Shown piece by piece: positions 53,735-63,656 of a DNA stretch of 64,000 bases (position 1 is its first letter; each line of letters begins with the position of its first letter). The notes beneath the pieces were generated by a model that worked only from the letters and a program-made list of their open reading frames with translations, was not told where the DNA came from and ran no database searches. The position numbers were made by a program, and so were the translations under genes. Where the stretch lies: contig JAGHUH010000013.1 of assembly GCA_018064925.1 (NCBI GenBank), forward strand, positions 1-64,000, given 5' to 3'. The stretch comes from Candidatus Cacconaster stercorequi. Lineage in GTDB: Bacteria > Bacillota > Clostridia > Oscillospirales > Oscillospiraceae.

Positions 53735-53800
53735 AGCGTTTTCCTCCCTCCCGCGCATAATCAGCCATATTGTATCATTTTTTTCGCCGCTTTGCAAAGG

Positions 53801-53835
53801 AAAAGCACACCTTCACAGGGAAGGTGTGCTTTTTG
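53801..53835. terminator. Bidirectional terminator
   Basis: AAAAGCACACCTTC, loop, GGAAGGTGTGCTTTTT between the two leftward groups. Confidence 0.85.
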
Positions 53836-53836
53836 A

Positions 53837-54853
53837 TTATCCAATCAGCAGATAGCTGCCCGTCTTGGGTGCCTCGGTCACCATGGGGACGATACGGCCA
53901 TCCATCACATAGTCAGCGGGCAGTGCCGCAGTCAGCGCGGCGATGTCCACTGCGCTGTCGGTATAGATGCGGTCAAACTGTTCGCTGAGCAGCTTGGCAG
54001 TCAGTCCGCTGTCGCCGCCGTTTTCTGCCAGCGGTTCACGCAGTACGATGGAGAGTATTGTGCCGTCAGGCAGCGCCTCACGAAGCTTCTGGGCAAAATC
54101 TGTCAGCGCGGCAGTCTTTTCAACGCCTTCACCGAAGTGGATGCGGGCCACATTACCGGTGGTGGGATAGCTGAAATTGTCCAGCAAAATTTCATCAAAG
54201 CCCAGATCCACGCACTCCTTGCACAGCGCTGTGACATAGTTCAGCGTGCCGGTCTTGGTGGGATCCAGCCAGCATTCGCCGTCATTGTCGTACCAGACAT
54301 CGCCAAGATCGTCCCGCATCAGGCCGGCCTCGTCCATCCGGGCAAAGGCGTACGCGGTGTCGGCAAGGCAGGAGATCCGCGCAACGGTATAGGCATCGCC
54401 GGACAACAGGGCCTTCATGTTGTTTAGCGCAACGGTGCTGCCCTGCGTGATCTCCTCCGGCAGTTCAATGGCGGTGTCGTAGGCAATCGCGCCATCATAC
54501 TGCTTGATGTTGACCACCAGCGCCTTTTCCTGCATCAGATCGCTGGTGTCCTGCTCCATACGGCCAAAGGGCAGCTCTTTGATCTTCAGCTCTGTCACAG
54601 CAGGGGCCTTGGGCTCCTCGCGGGTGATCTCCACATCATCGGGAGAGATGGGGTTTTCCGGCTCCGTCTTACTGTCGTTGTCTTTGCTCCACGGAAGCTC
54701 CAGATGGACATGATTTTCGTCATCGTATACCAGATAGTTCTGGCAGAACAGGAATGCCGCCGCCGCCAGCAGAACCAGAACCAGGCCGGCTGCCAGCAGC
54801 TTTTTGCCGGTGGAGCCGCGGCCGCGATAACTGTTATATCCTCGTGTTGCCAT
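53837..54853 (-). CDS. DUF4015-type putative glycosidase, membrane-anchored
   Basis: 338 aa from the ATG at 54853, 4 nt after the rpiB stop, so translation is coupled. One N-terminal transmembrane helix (KLLAAGLVLVLLAAAAFLFC) is followed by an acidic linker and a TIM-barrel-like domain with VVNIKQYDGAIAYDTAIELP and DLGFDEILLDNFSYPTTGN. The family is predicted glycosyl-hydrolase-like, and no substrate is known. Confidence 0.75.
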   Translation of the reverse strand: MATRGYNSYRGRGSTGKKLLAAGLVLVLLAAAAFLFCQNYLVYDDENHVHLELPWSKDNDSKTEPENPISPDDVEITREEPKAPAVTELKIKELPFGRMEQDTSDLMQEKALVVNIKQYDGAIAYDTAIELPEEITQGSTVALNNMKALLSGDAYTVARISCLADTAYAFARMDEAGLMRDDLGDVWYDNDGECWLDPTKTGTLNYVTALCKECVDLGFDEILLDNFSYPTTGNVARIHFGEGVEKTAALTDFAQKLREALPDGTILSIVLREPLAENGGDSGLTAKLLSEQFDRIYTDSAVDIAALTAALPADYVMDGRIVPMVTEAPKTGSYLLIG

Positions 54854-54857
54854 GGCG

Positions 54858-55301
54858 TCAGGGCTGGATGTTGTCCAGCAGATCCACGCGGCGGGCGTGA
54901 CGGCCGCCCTCAAACGCGGTGTTCAGGAACACTTCTACCATGCGCTTGGCCAGATTGGGCCCCACGATGCCGGCGCCCATGGCCAGCATATTGGCATTGT
55001 TGTGGCGGCGGGTCATTTCGGCAGACAGCGTGTCGGAGCACAGGGCGCAGCGGATGCCCTTGACCTTGTTGGCGGAAATGGAGATGCCGATGCCGGTGGT
55101 GCAGATGACGATGCCGTAATCATACTCGCCGCTGGCAACAGCACGGGCGACCTTCTCGCCGTAGATGGGATAGTCCACGCTGTCCTGATTGAAGCAGCCG
55201 AAATCCTCATAGTCGATGTCATTTTCTTCCATCCAGATCAGGATATCCTGCTTCAGCAGATATCCGCCGTGATCACAGCCGATGGCAATTTTCATAGTCA
55301 T
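54858..55301 (-). CDS. rpiB: Ribose-5-phosphate isomerase B
   Basis: 147 aa from the ATG at 55301 (GAGGAG upstream). The active-site Cys is in VICTTGIGISISANKV, the His in TRRHNNANMLAMGAG, and MKIAIGCDHGGYLLK at the start binds phosphate. It interconverts ribose- and ribulose-5-phosphate. Confidence 0.96.
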   Translation of the reverse strand: MTMKIAIGCDHGGYLLKQDILIWMEENDIDYEDFGCFNQDSVDYPIYGEKVARAVASGEYDYGIVICTTGIGISISANKVKGIRCALCSDTLSAEMTRRHNNANMLAMGAGIVGPNLAKRMVEVFLNTAFEGGRHARRVDLLDNIQP

Positions 55302-55317
55302 TTTTCTCCTCTCGATA

Positions 55318-56127
55318 TTACAGGGACCGGAATTCCGGCTGCCCCTTTGTGAATGTGGTAAAGTAACGGAACCCACAGCTTCGCAGCAGTTCCTGCCGCT
55401 CCCGGATGGCGCAGCCCACATAGTCGGCGCTGTGGGCGTCGGTGCCCAGTGTGATGATCTCGCCGCCCATTTCCCGGTAAAGCGTCAGGATGTCCGCACC
55501 GGGCAGCGGTTCGTTGCCCCGGTTGGTGTTGCATTCGATGCCGATTCCCTTGGGGATGATGATGCGGAAGATGTCGGCAATGCGGTCCATGTGTTCCCGG
55601 AAGGTCAGCTCCTCGTGGTAATTTTCGTTGATATACCGCAGCGGCAGCGTCAGATGCCCCAGCACATGGAAGCGGCCCCATTGGGCGATGGCAACCACAT
55701 CGTCAAGATAGCTGTCGATGACCGCATGATAGTATGCCCGATCCCCCTGCGGAATAAAATAGAGATCCATGTAATCAAAGGCTTTCCCCGCCATATGTAC
55801 TGAGCCGATGGTAAAATCCAGCTCCGGTGCGTGATCCAGCAGGTAATTTGCCCGCTCAAAGGACATGGCGGCCTCGCCCACCTCGGCGCCCAGCTTGATG
55901 GCGATCCGATGGCCGTACAGCTCCCGCGCCTCCTGTAACTGCGCTTGCGCCTTTTCCCAGTCAAACTCCCATACCGGCAGGTAATCGTGCCAGTGAACGG
56001 TGTCCACATGGTCGGTGAAGCAGATCTCGTCCAGTCCCTGCCGGATGGCGGCTTGTGCCATCTCGGCCATGGTCAACCGGCCGTCAGGGGAACAGGTGGA
56101 GTGCATATGATAGTCTGCCAGATACAT
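55318..56127 (-). CDS. PHP-domain histidinol-phosphatase-like protein
   Basis: 269 aa. The PHP metal-site motifs are HMHSTCSPDGRL, ICFTDHVDTVHWHDY, LGAEVGEAA and ITLGTDAHSADYVG. It matches the HisJ-type histidinol phosphatase, but no other his genes are near. AAGGAGC precedes the start. It follows dnaJ by 9 nt and may be part of the same transcript. Confidence 0.85.
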   Translation of the reverse strand: MYLADYHMHSTCSPDGRLTMAEMAQAAIRQGLDEICFTDHVDTVHWHDYLPVWEFDWEKAQAQLQEARELYGHRIAIKLGAEVGEAAMSFERANYLLDHAPELDFTIGSVHMAGKAFDYMDLYFIPQGDRAYYHAVIDSYLDDVVAIAQWGRFHVLGHLTLPLRYINENYHEELTFREHMDRIADIFRIIIPKGIGIECNTNRGNEPLPGADILTLYREMGGEIITLGTDAHSADYVGCAIRERQELLRSCGFRYFTTFTKGQPEFRSL

Positions 56128-56136
56128 AGGGGCTCC

Positions 56137-57273
56137 TTATTTTTTGAACTTACGGAAGAAGCTCTTCTGCTTTTCGTAGTTGCTCTCACCCAAAGTCTCG
56201 CTGAATTTCCGCAGTGCTTCTTTCTGCTCCTTATTCAGCCCCTTGGGCGTTTCGATATTCACGGTGATGTACTGGTCGCCGCGTCCGTGGCCGTTGAGCA
56301 CGGGAATGCCCTTGCCCCGCAGACGGAACACGGTGCCGGTCTGCGTCCCCTCGGGAATGGTGTATTTCACCTTGCCGTCGATGGTGGGAATCTCCAGCTC
56401 TGCGCCCAGAACGGCTTGGGTGAAGGTAATGGGGGCTTCGCAGAATACGGCGGTACCTTCACGGCGGAAGATCTCATGGGGCTGTACCATCACGGTGATC
56501 AGCAGATCGCCGCTGGGGCCGCCGTTTTTGCCGGCGTGACCCTGTCCTCGCAGGGAGATGGTCTGGCCATGGTCGATACCGGCGGGGATGGTGACCTTGA
56601 TGGTCTTGCGCTTGCGTACCTGCCCCTGACCGTGGCAATCGGGGCAGGGCTGGTGAATGATCTTGCCCTTGCCGCCGCACTTGGGACACTGGGTGGTGGT
56701 GGCGAACATGCCCATGGGTGTCTGGCGCCGCACCTGTACCTGACCGGAGCCATGGCAGTCGGGGCAGACCTCGGGCGTGGTGCCCTTGGCGCAGCCATTG
56801 CCCTTACAGGTGGGACACTGCTCGTTGCGGTCCAGTGTGACATTCTTCTCACAGCCGAAAGCTGCCTCGGTGAAGCTGACGGACACGCTCATGCGGATGC
56901 TCTCACCTCGCTGGGGCCCGTTGCGGCGCGCTTGACCGCCGCCAAAGCCGCCGCCGAAGAAGCTGCCGAAAATGTCGCCCAGATCGCCGAAATCAAATCC
57001 GCCGCCAAAGCCGCCGGCACCTGCGCCGGCACCGTAGTTGGGATCCACGCCGGCAAAGCCGAACTGGTCGTAGCGGGCTTTCTTATCGGGATCGGACAGC
57101 ACCTCGTTGGCCTCGTTGACCTCCTTGAATTTCTCCTCGGCTTCCTTGTCGCCGGGATTCATGTCGGGATGGTACTTGCGCGCCAGTTTTTTATATGCTT
57201 TTTTAATCTCGTCCTCGGATGCACCCTTCTGGATGCCCAGAACCTCATAATAATCTCGTTTTTCCTGTGCCAT
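56137..57273 (-). CDS. dnaJ: Chaperone DnaJ
   Basis: 378 aa. J domain with the HPD motif [10 protein letters not shown], a Gly/Phe-rich linker ([20 protein letters not shown]), four CxxCxGxG zinc repeats ([32 protein letters not shown]), and the C-terminal substrate domain. It delivers clients to DnaK. Separated from dnaK by 323 nt. Confidence 0.98.
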   Translation of the reverse strand: MAQEKRDYYEVLGIQKGASEDEIKKAYKKLARKYHPDMNPGDKEAEEKFKEVNEANEVLSDPDKKARYDQFGFAGVDPNYGAGAGAGGFGGGFDFGDLGDIFGSFFGGGFGGGQARRNGPQRGESIRMSVSVSFTEAAFGCEKNVTLDRNEQCPTCKGNGCAKGTTPEVCPDCHGSGQVQVRRQTPMGMFATTTQCPKCGGKGKIIHQPCPDCHGQGQVRKRKTIKVTIPAGIDHGQTISLRGQGHAGKNGGPSGDLLITVMVQPHEIFRREGTAVFCEAPITFTQAVLGAELEIPTIDGKVKYTIPEGTQTGTVFRLRGKGIPVLNGHGRGDQYITVNIETPKGLNKEQKEALRKFSETLGESNYEKQKSFFRKFKK

Positions 57274-57596
57274 AGTCTGTCTCCAGATGAAAAATTAAAA
57301 GTGAAAAATGAAAAGTTAAGGGCGATAAGATGCCGCCCGTCCGCTCTTTTCATTTCCGATAGCGCCACATAGGTGCTTATCATAACGCGAAATCATTTCA
57401 ATCAGTTTTTGAAGCAGCTTTGCCGCTTCAAAAACACCTTGGAAGCGAATGTAAGGGAGCGCTCGCACCGACCAAATGAACGAATGTGAGTGCGATCAGT
57501 GCGAGTATTTCCATGTAAAACGCAGTTTTCCATGGAATGTCTTAACACCACAAACAGGGACAGGTAGTCCTGTCCCCTATTTGCGGTAAAAATTCT
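57274..57596. other. Intergenic region between dnaK and dnaJ
   Basis: This holds AAAATGAAAAGTT-type repeats at 57291-57315 like those around the four-helix-bundle genes, a hairpin TTTTTGAAGC/GCTTCAAAAA at 57399-57430, degenerate GTGCGAG repeats near 57457-57510, and GGGACAGG/CCTGTCCC at 57557-57576. No gene is supported. The gap is unusual for a dnaK-dnaJ pair. Confidence 0.5.
57557..57576 (-). terminator. Stem-loop just after dnaK
   Basis: GGGACAGG, loop ACTA on the minus strand, CCTGTCCC with a weak T tract. It may partly end dnaK transcripts. Confidence 0.4.
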
Positions 57597-59444
57597 TTAC
57601 TTATTCTGCTCGTCCTCGTCCACGACCTTGTAGTCAGCGTCGTAGTATTCGCCGCCCTGTGCGCCGGCATCGCCGGTGGGCTGGCCGCCCATGTTGCCCT
57701 CACCCTGAGGGGCCTGCTGCTGATACAGCTTCTCGCTCATCTTATAGAACAGCTGGGTCAGTTCCTCGGTAGCGGCCTTGATGGCGTCGGTATCGTCGCC
57801 CTTCAGGGTTTCCTTCAGCTTGTCGATACCGGCCTGGATGGGTGCCTTTTCGTTCTCGGGCACCTTGTCGCCCACTTCGCCCAGGGTCTTTTCGGCCTGA
57901 TAGACCATCTGGTCGGCCTGATTGCGAACCTCGACCTTTTCCTTGATCTTGGCGTCCTCGGCGGCGAACTGCTCGGCCTCCTTCACGGCCTTCTCGATGT
58001 CTTCCTTGCTCATGTTGGAGGAAGAGGTGATGGTGATGTGCTGTGCGTTGCCGGTGCCCAGATCCTTGGCACTGACATTGACGATGCCGTTGGCGTCGAT
58101 ATCGAAGGTGACCTCGATCTGAGGAACACCGCGGCGTGCCGGAGCGATGCCGTCCAGATGGAAGCGGCCCAGACTCTTGTTGGCAGCGGCCATCTCGCGC
58201 TCACCCTGCAGTACATTGACCTCCACAGAGGTCTGGTTGTCGGCGGCGGTGGAGAAGATCTGGCTCTTCTTCACGGGGATGGTGGTGTTGCGCTCGATCA
58301 GACGGGTGCACACGCCGCCCATGGTCTCAATACCCAGGGACAGGGGGGTCACATCCAGCAGCAGCAGACCCTTGACATCGCCGGTCAGCACGCCTGCCTG
58401 CAGAGCGGCGCCCATGGCCACGCACTCATCGGGGTTGATGCCCTTGAAGGGCTCGGAGCCGGTGAAGCTCTTCACGGCGTCTGCCACGGCGGGGATACGG
58501 CTGGAGCCGCCCACCATCAGCACCTTGGACAGATCAGAAGGACGCAGACCGGCGTCGGACATTGCCTGACGGACGGGGCCCATGGTGGCATCTACCAGAT
58601 GGCCGGTGAGCTCGTTGAACTTGGCGCGGCTCAGGGTAACATCCAGATGCTTGGGGCCGGTTGCGTCGGCGGTGATATAGGGCAGGTTGATGTTGGAGCT
58701 CATCACGCCGGACAGCTCGATCTTGGCCTTTTCAGCGGCTTCCTTCAGGCGCTGCATAGCCACCTTGTCGCCGCTCAGGTCGATGCCCTCGGCCTTCTTG
58801 AACTCGCTGACCAGATACTTCATGATGCACTCGTCGAAGTCATCGCCGCCCAGACGGTTGTTGCCGGCGGTGGCCAGCACCTCGATGACGCCGTCGTCGA
58901 TCTCCAAAATGGACACATCGAAGGTACCGCCGCCCAGGTCATAGACCATGATCTTCTGTGCCTGTTCCTTATCCACACCGTAGGCCAGAGCGGCGGCGGT
59001 GGGCTCGTTGATGATACGCTTGACCTCCAGACCTGCGATCTTGCCGGCATCCTTAGTGGCCTGACGCTGTGCGTCGGTAAAGTATGCGGGCACGGTGATG
59101 ACGGCCTCGGAAACGGTGCTGCCCAGATAGCTCTCGGCGTCGGCCTTCAGCTTCTGCAGGATCATGGCGCTGATCTCCTGGGGGGTGTAGTTCTTGCTGT
59201 CCACGCTGACCTTGTAGTCGCTGCCCATCTCGCGCTTAATGGAGGAAATGGTGCGGTCGGGGTTGGTGATGGCCTGACGCTTTGCCACCTGACCGACCAT
59301 ACGCTCACCGGTCTTGGAAAATGCCACCACAGAGGGGGTGGTACGGTTGCCTTCGGCGTTGGCGATAACGACTGCCTCGCCGCCTTCCATAACGGCTACG
59401 CAGGAATTGGTGGTACCCAGATCAATACCGATAACTTTGGACAT
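57597..59444 (-). CDS. dnaK: Chaperone DnaK
   Basis: 615 aa. ATPase signatures [31 protein letters not shown] and [13 protein letters not shown]; substrate domain and flexible tail ending [20 protein letters not shown] precedes the start. Third gene of hrcA-grpE-dnaK. Confidence 0.98.
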   Translation of the reverse strand: MSKVIGIDLGTTNSCVAVMEGGEAVVIANAEGNRTTPSVVAFSKTGERMVGQVAKRQAITNPDRTISSIKREMGSDYKVSVDSKNYTPQEISAMILQKLKADAESYLGSTVSEAVITVPAYFTDAQRQATKDAGKIAGLEVKRIINEPTAAALAYGVDKEQAQKIMVYDLGGGTFDVSILEIDDGVIEVLATAGNNRLGGDDFDECIMKYLVSEFKKAEGIDLSGDKVAMQRLKEAAEKAKIELSGVMSSNINLPYITADATGPKHLDVTLSRAKFNELTGHLVDATMGPVRQAMSDAGLRPSDLSKVLMVGGSSRIPAVADAVKSFTGSEPFKGINPDECVAMGAALQAGVLTGDVKGLLLLDVTPLSLGIETMGGVCTRLIERNTTIPVKKSQIFSTAADNQTSVEVNVLQGEREMAAANKSLGRFHLDGIAPARRGVPQIEVTFDIDANGIVNVSAKDLGTGNAQHITITSSSNMSKEDIEKAVKEAEQFAAEDAKIKEKVEVRNQADQMVYQAEKTLGEVGDKVPENEKAPIQAGIDKLKETLKGDDTDAIKAATEELTQLFYKMSEKLYQQQAPQGEGNMGGQPTGDAGAQGGEYYDADYKVVDEDEQNK

Positions 59445-59505
59445 AATAATTTGCCTCCTAAATGATATATAAATTTTAATTGATTACGAATGAAAAACAG
59501 AAAAT

Positions 59506-60054
59506 TCAGTTGGCCACCTTGACCATGGCGAAGCGAAGCACCTTGTCGCCCAGCATGAAGCCCTTCTGGAACACCTCTGCCACGGTGTTTTCACCTATGG
59601 CGTCGTCCTCGATGTGCATCACAGCGTTGTGCTTTTCGGGGTCAAAGGGCTGACCCTCCGCCTCAATCTCCGTCACACCCAGCTTTTCCAGTACGGACAA
59701 AAACTGCTTGGCGATCATTTCCAGACCCTGCCGGTGGCTGTCGCCCTCCTCGCACTGTGCGGCGCCCCGCAGCAAGTTGTCGTATACATCCAGAAACGGC
59801 TTGATGGTGTCGGCCTTGGCGGTGCCGTAAATGGCCTCCTTCTCCTTGGTGGTGCGTTTACGATAGTTGTCGTATTCCGCAGCCAGGCGCAGATACTTGT
59901 CATTGCCGTCGGATACCAGCTTGGCCAGCGCCTCCATCTTCTCCATCTGTTCCTTGGTGACGGTGAAGGTCTCCGGGGCGGTTTCTTCCTCTTTTACTTC
60001 CTCGACGGGAGCGGTGTTTTCCTGCTCCTGCTCCATCTTTTCCTTCTCGCTCAT
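59506..60054 (-). CDS. grpE: Nucleotide exchange factor GrpE
   Basis: 182 aa. Long N-terminal acidic and coiled-coil region (AEYDNYRKRTTKEKEAIYGT), and the GrpE core GVTEIEAEGQPFDPEKHNAV. The ATG overlaps the hrcA stop as ATGA. It exchanges ADP for ATP on DnaK. Confidence 0.97.
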   Translation of the reverse strand: MSEKEKMEQEQENTAPVEEVKEEETAPETFTVTKEQMEKMEALAKLVSDGNDKYLRLAAEYDNYRKRTTKEKEAIYGTAKADTIKPFLDVYDNLLRGAAQCEEGDSHRQGLEMIAKQFLSVLEKLGVTEIEAEGQPFDPEKHNAVMHIEDDAIGENTVAEVFQKGFMLGDKVLRFAMVKVAN

Positions 60055-61100
60055 TCTTTCTCCTCCTTGGGGGGTAACTGGTTATTTTTACCGAACATGC
60101 GGCTCAAGCTCTCGGCAAAGTAGCTGAGGCGTGCCGCCACGGTGGCATAGTCCATTCGCGTGGGACCCACGACGCCCACCAGGCCGCGCATATTGTCGCC
60201 GATATCGTAGCTGGCGATCACCACACTGCTCTCTTTCAACGCCTCGTTGACATTCTCCGGGCCGATGAGGATCTGCATGGGTGCGTCGTCGGTGGGCAGT
60301 GGGAGGTTTTCCTTGTTGTCCACCATAAAGCTCATGATGTCCTGCGCCTTGTCCAGGTCGCGGTATTCCGGGAAATTCAGCAGCTGGCTGGCGCCGTTGG
60401 TGAATACCTCCTGATGGCTGGCATCGCGCAGCAGCTCGCAGGCATAATCCACCACCTGATTTAAAAGCAGGAACCACTGCCCGGATACCTGATCGCTGAG
60501 ACTCATCAGGCGGCTGTTCATGTCGTCGGAGCGGATGCCGGTGAAGTGCGTGTTTAAAAGGTGGCTCAGCTCCGGCAGCTTTTCCGGCTCGATGGGGAGC
60601 TGCAGATGCATCAGTTGGCTTTTGACCCGGCTGTCGCTGAGCATGACCACGGAAATGAAGCTGTTTTCATCCATGGCGATCAGCTCAAAGCGCTTCACAG
60701 AGGTGGCGCTGCGGTGATCGGCCACGGCGTAGGTGGGATAACCTACAAAGCTGGAAACCATCTGTCCTGCCTTGGCGATGATCTGATCCACCTGCGACAT
60801 CTTGCCGCTGAGGGTCTGGTTGATTTTCTCCGTTTCCTCTGCGCTCAATGCCCGCTTTTCCATCAGTTCGTTGACATACAGGCGGTAGCCCTTTGCCGAG
60901 GGAATACGGCCGGCGGAGGTATGTGGCTGCTCCAGATACCCCAGCTCGGTGAGGTCGGCCAGCTCGTTGCGCACGGTGGCGCTGCTGATCTTGCCGGGCA
61001 GCCGCTCCACGATGGCCTTGGAGCCAATGGCATCGGCGGTGGCGATATAGTTCTCCACCACGATCTTCAGTATTTGTTTTTTGCGATCCGTTAATTTCAT
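60051..61100 (-). CDS. hrcA: Heat-shock repressor HrcA
   Basis: 349 aa from the ATG at 61100; the earlier ORF start overlaps the CIRCE element. Winged helix-turn-helix ADAIGSKAIVERLPGKISSA and AGRIPSAKGYRLYVNEL. It binds CIRCE and represses the operon, including itself. Confidence 0.97.
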   Translation of the reverse strand: MKLTDRKKQILKIVVENYIATADAIGSKAIVERLPGKISSATVRNELADLTELGYLEQPHTSAGRIPSAKGYRLYVNELMEKRALSAEETEKINQTLSGKMSQVDQIIAKAGQMVSSFVGYPTYAVADHRSATSVKRFELIAMDENSFISVVMLSDSRVKSQLMHLQLPIEPEKLPELSHLLNTHFTGIRSDDMNSRLMSLSDQVSGQWFLLLNQVVDYACELLRDASHQEVFTNGASQLLNFPEYRDLDKAQDIMSFMVDNKENLPLPTDDAPMQILIGPENVNEALKESSVVIASYDIGDNMRGLVGVVGPTRMDYATVAARLSYFAESLSRMFGKNNQLPPKEEKE

Positions 61101-61114
61101 GTGAAACCCCATAG

Positions 61115-61141
61115 TTAGCACTCGTCTTCCTTGAGTGCTAA
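61115..61141. promoter_or_regulatory. CIRCE operator
   Basis: A perfect CIRCE: TTAGCACTC, 9-nt spacer, GAGTGCTAA, directly upstream of hrcA. Confidence 0.98.
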
Positions 61142-61144
61142 CCC

Positions 61145-61173
61145 AGTTTACCACCGCCTACCTGTAAAGTCAA
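61145..61173 (-). promoter_or_regulatory. Promoter of the heat-shock operon
   Basis: TTGACT, a 17-nt spacer and TAAACT on the minus strand; the CIRCE begins a few bases downstream. Confidence 0.75.
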
Positions 61174-61201
61174 TACCTGCATTTTTAATTATTTGTGAAC
61201 G

Positions 61202-61232
61202 AAAAAAGCGGAGAGCGCAAAGCTCTCCGCTT
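61202..61232 (-). terminator. Terminator after folT
   Basis: GCGGAGAGC/GCTCTCCGC with T6 on the minus strand. Confidence 0.85.
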
Positions 61233-61240
61233 GGTGAATC

Positions 61241-61837
61241 TCAATGCCATGGAATTTGCGCCGGGGTGTCCTGCGGCAGCAGCTTGCTCTTACGCAGGGT
61301 GGGGATCAGCGCCTGAAATACGATCACCAGCAGCACCACCTGCAAGGGCAGGTAGGCGGTATTTTTGATGAGACTGGTGATCATCAGTGGGATATATCCC
61401 TTGCCGGACAGGATGGAGTTCCAGAGAACGCCCAGACCCACGGTAATGGGATAGTTGGTGATGACCTTTGCCACGATGACGCGCCAGACGGTAAGCTTTT
61501 GGCGATAGAAGCACATGGCGTAGACCAGCATGGCCAGCATGGTGTCCAGTGTGTAGCCGGGGAAAAACGGGCCCTGCGGGTCGATGGCCCAGCCGAGAAT
61601 ATCCTCCACAAAGCCGAACACCAGACCCACCACTGGGCCGCCCACCATAGCGGCCACGGCACGGGGAACAAAAGTGACGGTGAGGTTGAGATTATACCCC
61701 ACGGGGATGCGAAAATACCCCAGCACAATGGATGCGGCGATCATTAGCGCGGCAAAAATCAGTACGCGCAGATTTTTCACCTCACGAGCGGCGGCGCGCC
61801 AGTAGTCACGGGAAAACGGGGATGGGAAAAGTTGCAT
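61241..61837 (-). CDS. folT: Folate ECF transporter S component
   Basis: 198 aa from the ATG at 61837 (AAAGGAGG upstream; the track start runs through the riboswitch). Five to six transmembrane helices with the S-component motifs AAASIVLGYFRIPVGYNLN-like and PGYTLDTMLAMLVYAMCF. The tetrahydrofolate riboswitch upstream identifies folate as the substrate. ECF module genes are not in the window. Confidence 0.9.
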   Translation of the reverse strand: MQLFPSPFSRDYWRAAAREVKNLRVLIFAALMIAASIVLGYFRIPVGYNLNLTVTFVPRAVAAMVGGPVVGLVFGFVEDILGWAIDPQGPFFPGYTLDTMLAMLVYAMCFYRQKLTVWRVIVAKVITNYPITVGLGVLWNSILSGKGYIPLMITSLIKNTAYLPLQVVLLVIVFQALIPTLRKSKLLPQDTPAQIPWH

Positions 61838-61845
61838 AAAAAAAC

Positions 61846-61895
61846 CTCCTTTGTCATTTTCGGCAGTCCGAAACCGGATCAGCCGCACAAAGGAG
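61846..61895 (-). promoter_or_regulatory. Shine-Dalgarno sequestering helix of the THF riboswitch
   Basis: On the minus strand CTCCTTTGT (61887-61895) pairs perfectly with ACAAAGGAG (61846-61854), which contains the folT ribosome binding site. It is the visible expression platform. Confidence 0.75.
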
Positions 61896-61927
61896 AACGG
61901 GAACAACAACCCGCAAAACCGATATGC

Positions 61928-62042
61928 GGCAGCGGGATGCGAAATCTGTACTGCAGGCAATGCCGTTTCGTCCGATGGACAACTCCCCGTTCCATCGGCA
62001 CTGGACCTCAAGGGCCGCGACACACAGATTTCTACTCTGCCT
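61928..62042 (-). ncRNA. Tetrahydrofolate riboswitch
   Basis: Minus-strand sequence has GGCAGAGTAG, GTGTGTCGCGG, GGTCCAGTGCCGATGGAACG, GTTGTCCATCGGACGAAACG and the end GCATCCCGCTGCC, in the order of the folT motif. P1 GGCAG/CTGCC closes it. Ligand binding would favour the helix that hides the ribosome binding site. Confidence 0.9.
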
Positions 62043-62112
62043 TGTTGATTTTATTATAGGCTCCATGGGAAAAAAAGCAAGCATGAATTGGTAATGGCTG
62101 ACATTAAGACAT

Positions 62113-62148
62113 GAAAAAAGAGGAACCGCAAATGCGGTTCCTCTTTTC
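62113..62148 (-). terminator. Terminator after rnfB
   Basis: GAGGAACCGCATTTGCGGTTCCTC followed by T6 on the minus strand. Confidence 0.9.
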
Positions 62149-62163
62149 ATTTGTCGGGAAGAA

Positions 62164-63054
62164 TTACTCAGCCTTGGTGGCCTCGGCAGCGGCCTTGGCG
62201 GCAGCAGCCTTCTTCTCAGCGGCAGCCTTCTGAGCAGCCTTGAACTTCTCCTTCTCCTCGGGAGTGGGGATGGGCTCAATGGCGTTTTTGGGGCAAGCCT
62301 TGGCGCACATGGTGCAGCCCTTGCACTTGGCATAGTCGATGACAGCCACGCCGTTGACGACATGGATGGCGTCGAGCTTACAGGTGCGCTCGCACAGACC
62401 GCAGCCGATGCAGGAGTTGGCGCAGACCTTAGCGGCAGCAGCGCCCTTATCCTTGTTGGAGCAGTTGACGAAGACCTTCTTGGAATAGGGAACCTCGACA
62501 ATCAGCTTGCGGGGGCAAACTTCACGGCAGGCACCGCAGTTGGTGCACTTTTCCTTATCGACAACGGCAGCGCCGTTGGGGCCGATGTGGATGGCGTCGA
62601 ACTTACAAGCTTCCACGCAGGAGCCAAAGCCGAAGCAGCCGTACTTGCACTCCAGGACACTACCGCCGCAGACCTTACCGGCAGCGATGCAGTCCTTCAC
62701 ACCACGATACTCAAAGTTCTTGTTGGCATTTACGCCGCCGTTACACATAACGTGTGCAACCATCTTTTCGCCGGAAGGAGCTTCCATGCCCATGATGGCA
62801 GCGATCTTGGCAGCATTTTCAGGACCTGCAGGAGCGCAGGCGCTGACAGGAGCCTTGCCGGCCAGAATGGCCTCGGCGCAGCCGCCGCAGCCGGGATAGC
62901 CGCAGCCGCCGCAGTTGGCGCCGGCCAGGCATTCCTGAATCTGGGGCAGGCGGGGATCGACCTCAACCTCGAACACCTTAGCGGCGACAGCCAGGATCAG
63001 GCCGAAAACCAGTGCCAGAACGCCCAGAACGATAACAGCAAAAGCAATATTCAT
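62164..63054 (-). CDS. rnfB: Rnf complex subunit B
   Basis: 296 aa. N-terminal membrane helix (FAVIVLGVLALVFGLILAVA), a four-Cys Fe-S domain (CGGCGYPGCGGCAEAI), and two to three ferredoxin-like 4Fe-4S motifs (CTNCGACREVCPRK, CIGCGLCERTCKL, CKGCTMCAKACPK). It passes electrons from ferredoxin in the Na+/H+-pumping Rnf complex. The C-terminal Ala/Lys-rich tail (AAAEKKAAAAKAAAEATKAE) is an added low-complexity segment. Confidence 0.97.
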   Translation of the reverse strand: MNIAFAVIVLGVLALVFGLILAVAAKVFEVEVDPRLPQIQECLAGANCGGCGYPGCGGCAEAILAGKAPVSACAPAGPENAAKIAAIMGMEAPSGEKMVAHVMCNGGVNANKNFEYRGVKDCIAAGKVCGGSVLECKYGCFGFGSCVEACKFDAIHIGPNGAAVVDKEKCTNCGACREVCPRKLIVEVPYSKKVFVNCSNKDKGAAAAKVCANSCIGCGLCERTCKLDAIHVVNGVAVIDYAKCKGCTMCAKACPKNAIEPIPTPEEKEKFKAAQKAAAEKKAAAAKAAAEATKAE

Positions 63055-63068
63055 TGATTCTTACCTCC

Positions 63069-63653
63069 TTACCAGACCTTCAGGCCGCTGAAGCCCATAA
63101 AGGCCAGAGCCATCAGACCGGCAGTAACCAGGGCGATGGGGAAGCCGTCGAAGGCCTTGGGATTGTCAGCAAACTCCAGCTGCTCACGCACAGCGGCGAA
63201 CAGGAAGATAGCCAGCAGGAAGCCCAGGCCGCCGGTGATACCGTAAACCACAGACTCGATGAAGTTGTAGTTGTTCTGCACGTTGAGCAGGGCAACACCC
63301 AGAACGGCGCAGTTGGTGGTGATCAGAGGCAGATAAACGCCCAAGGCGGTGTACAGGGTGGGGATGTTCTTCTTCAGGAACATTTCCACGAACTGCACCA
63401 GACCGGCGATGACCAGAATGAAGGCCACGGTCTGCATGTAGCCCAGATCCAGCTTAACCAGGATGATGTTCACGCCGTAGCAGACGGCGGAAGCCAGGCC
63501 CATAACGAAGGTAACGGCAGCGCCCATACCAACGGCGGTGTCGATCTTCTTGGAAACACCCAGGAAGGGGCAGCAGCCCAGGAACTGTGCAAAGATAAAG
63601 TTGTTTGTCAGGATAGCGCCAAGGGAAATGGCGAGCAAAGAAGTAACACTCAT
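63069..63653 (-). CDS. rnfA: Rnf complex subunit A
   Basis: 194 aa. Six transmembrane helices with [20 protein letters not shown] (Cys that helps hold a cluster) and [18 protein letters not shown], the paired symmetric motif of RnfA/RnfE. It is a membrane core subunit. Confidence 0.97.
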   Translation of the reverse strand: MSVTSLLAISLGAILTNNFIFAQFLGCCPFLGVSKKIDTAVGMGAAVTFVMGLASAVCYGVNIILVKLDLGYMQTVAFILVIAGLVQFVEMFLKKNIPTLYTALGVYLPLITTNCAVLGVALLNVQNNYNFIESVVYGITGGLGFLLAIFLFAAVREQLEFADNPKAFDGFPIALVTAGLMALAFMGFSGLKVW

Positions 63654-63656
63654 AAC

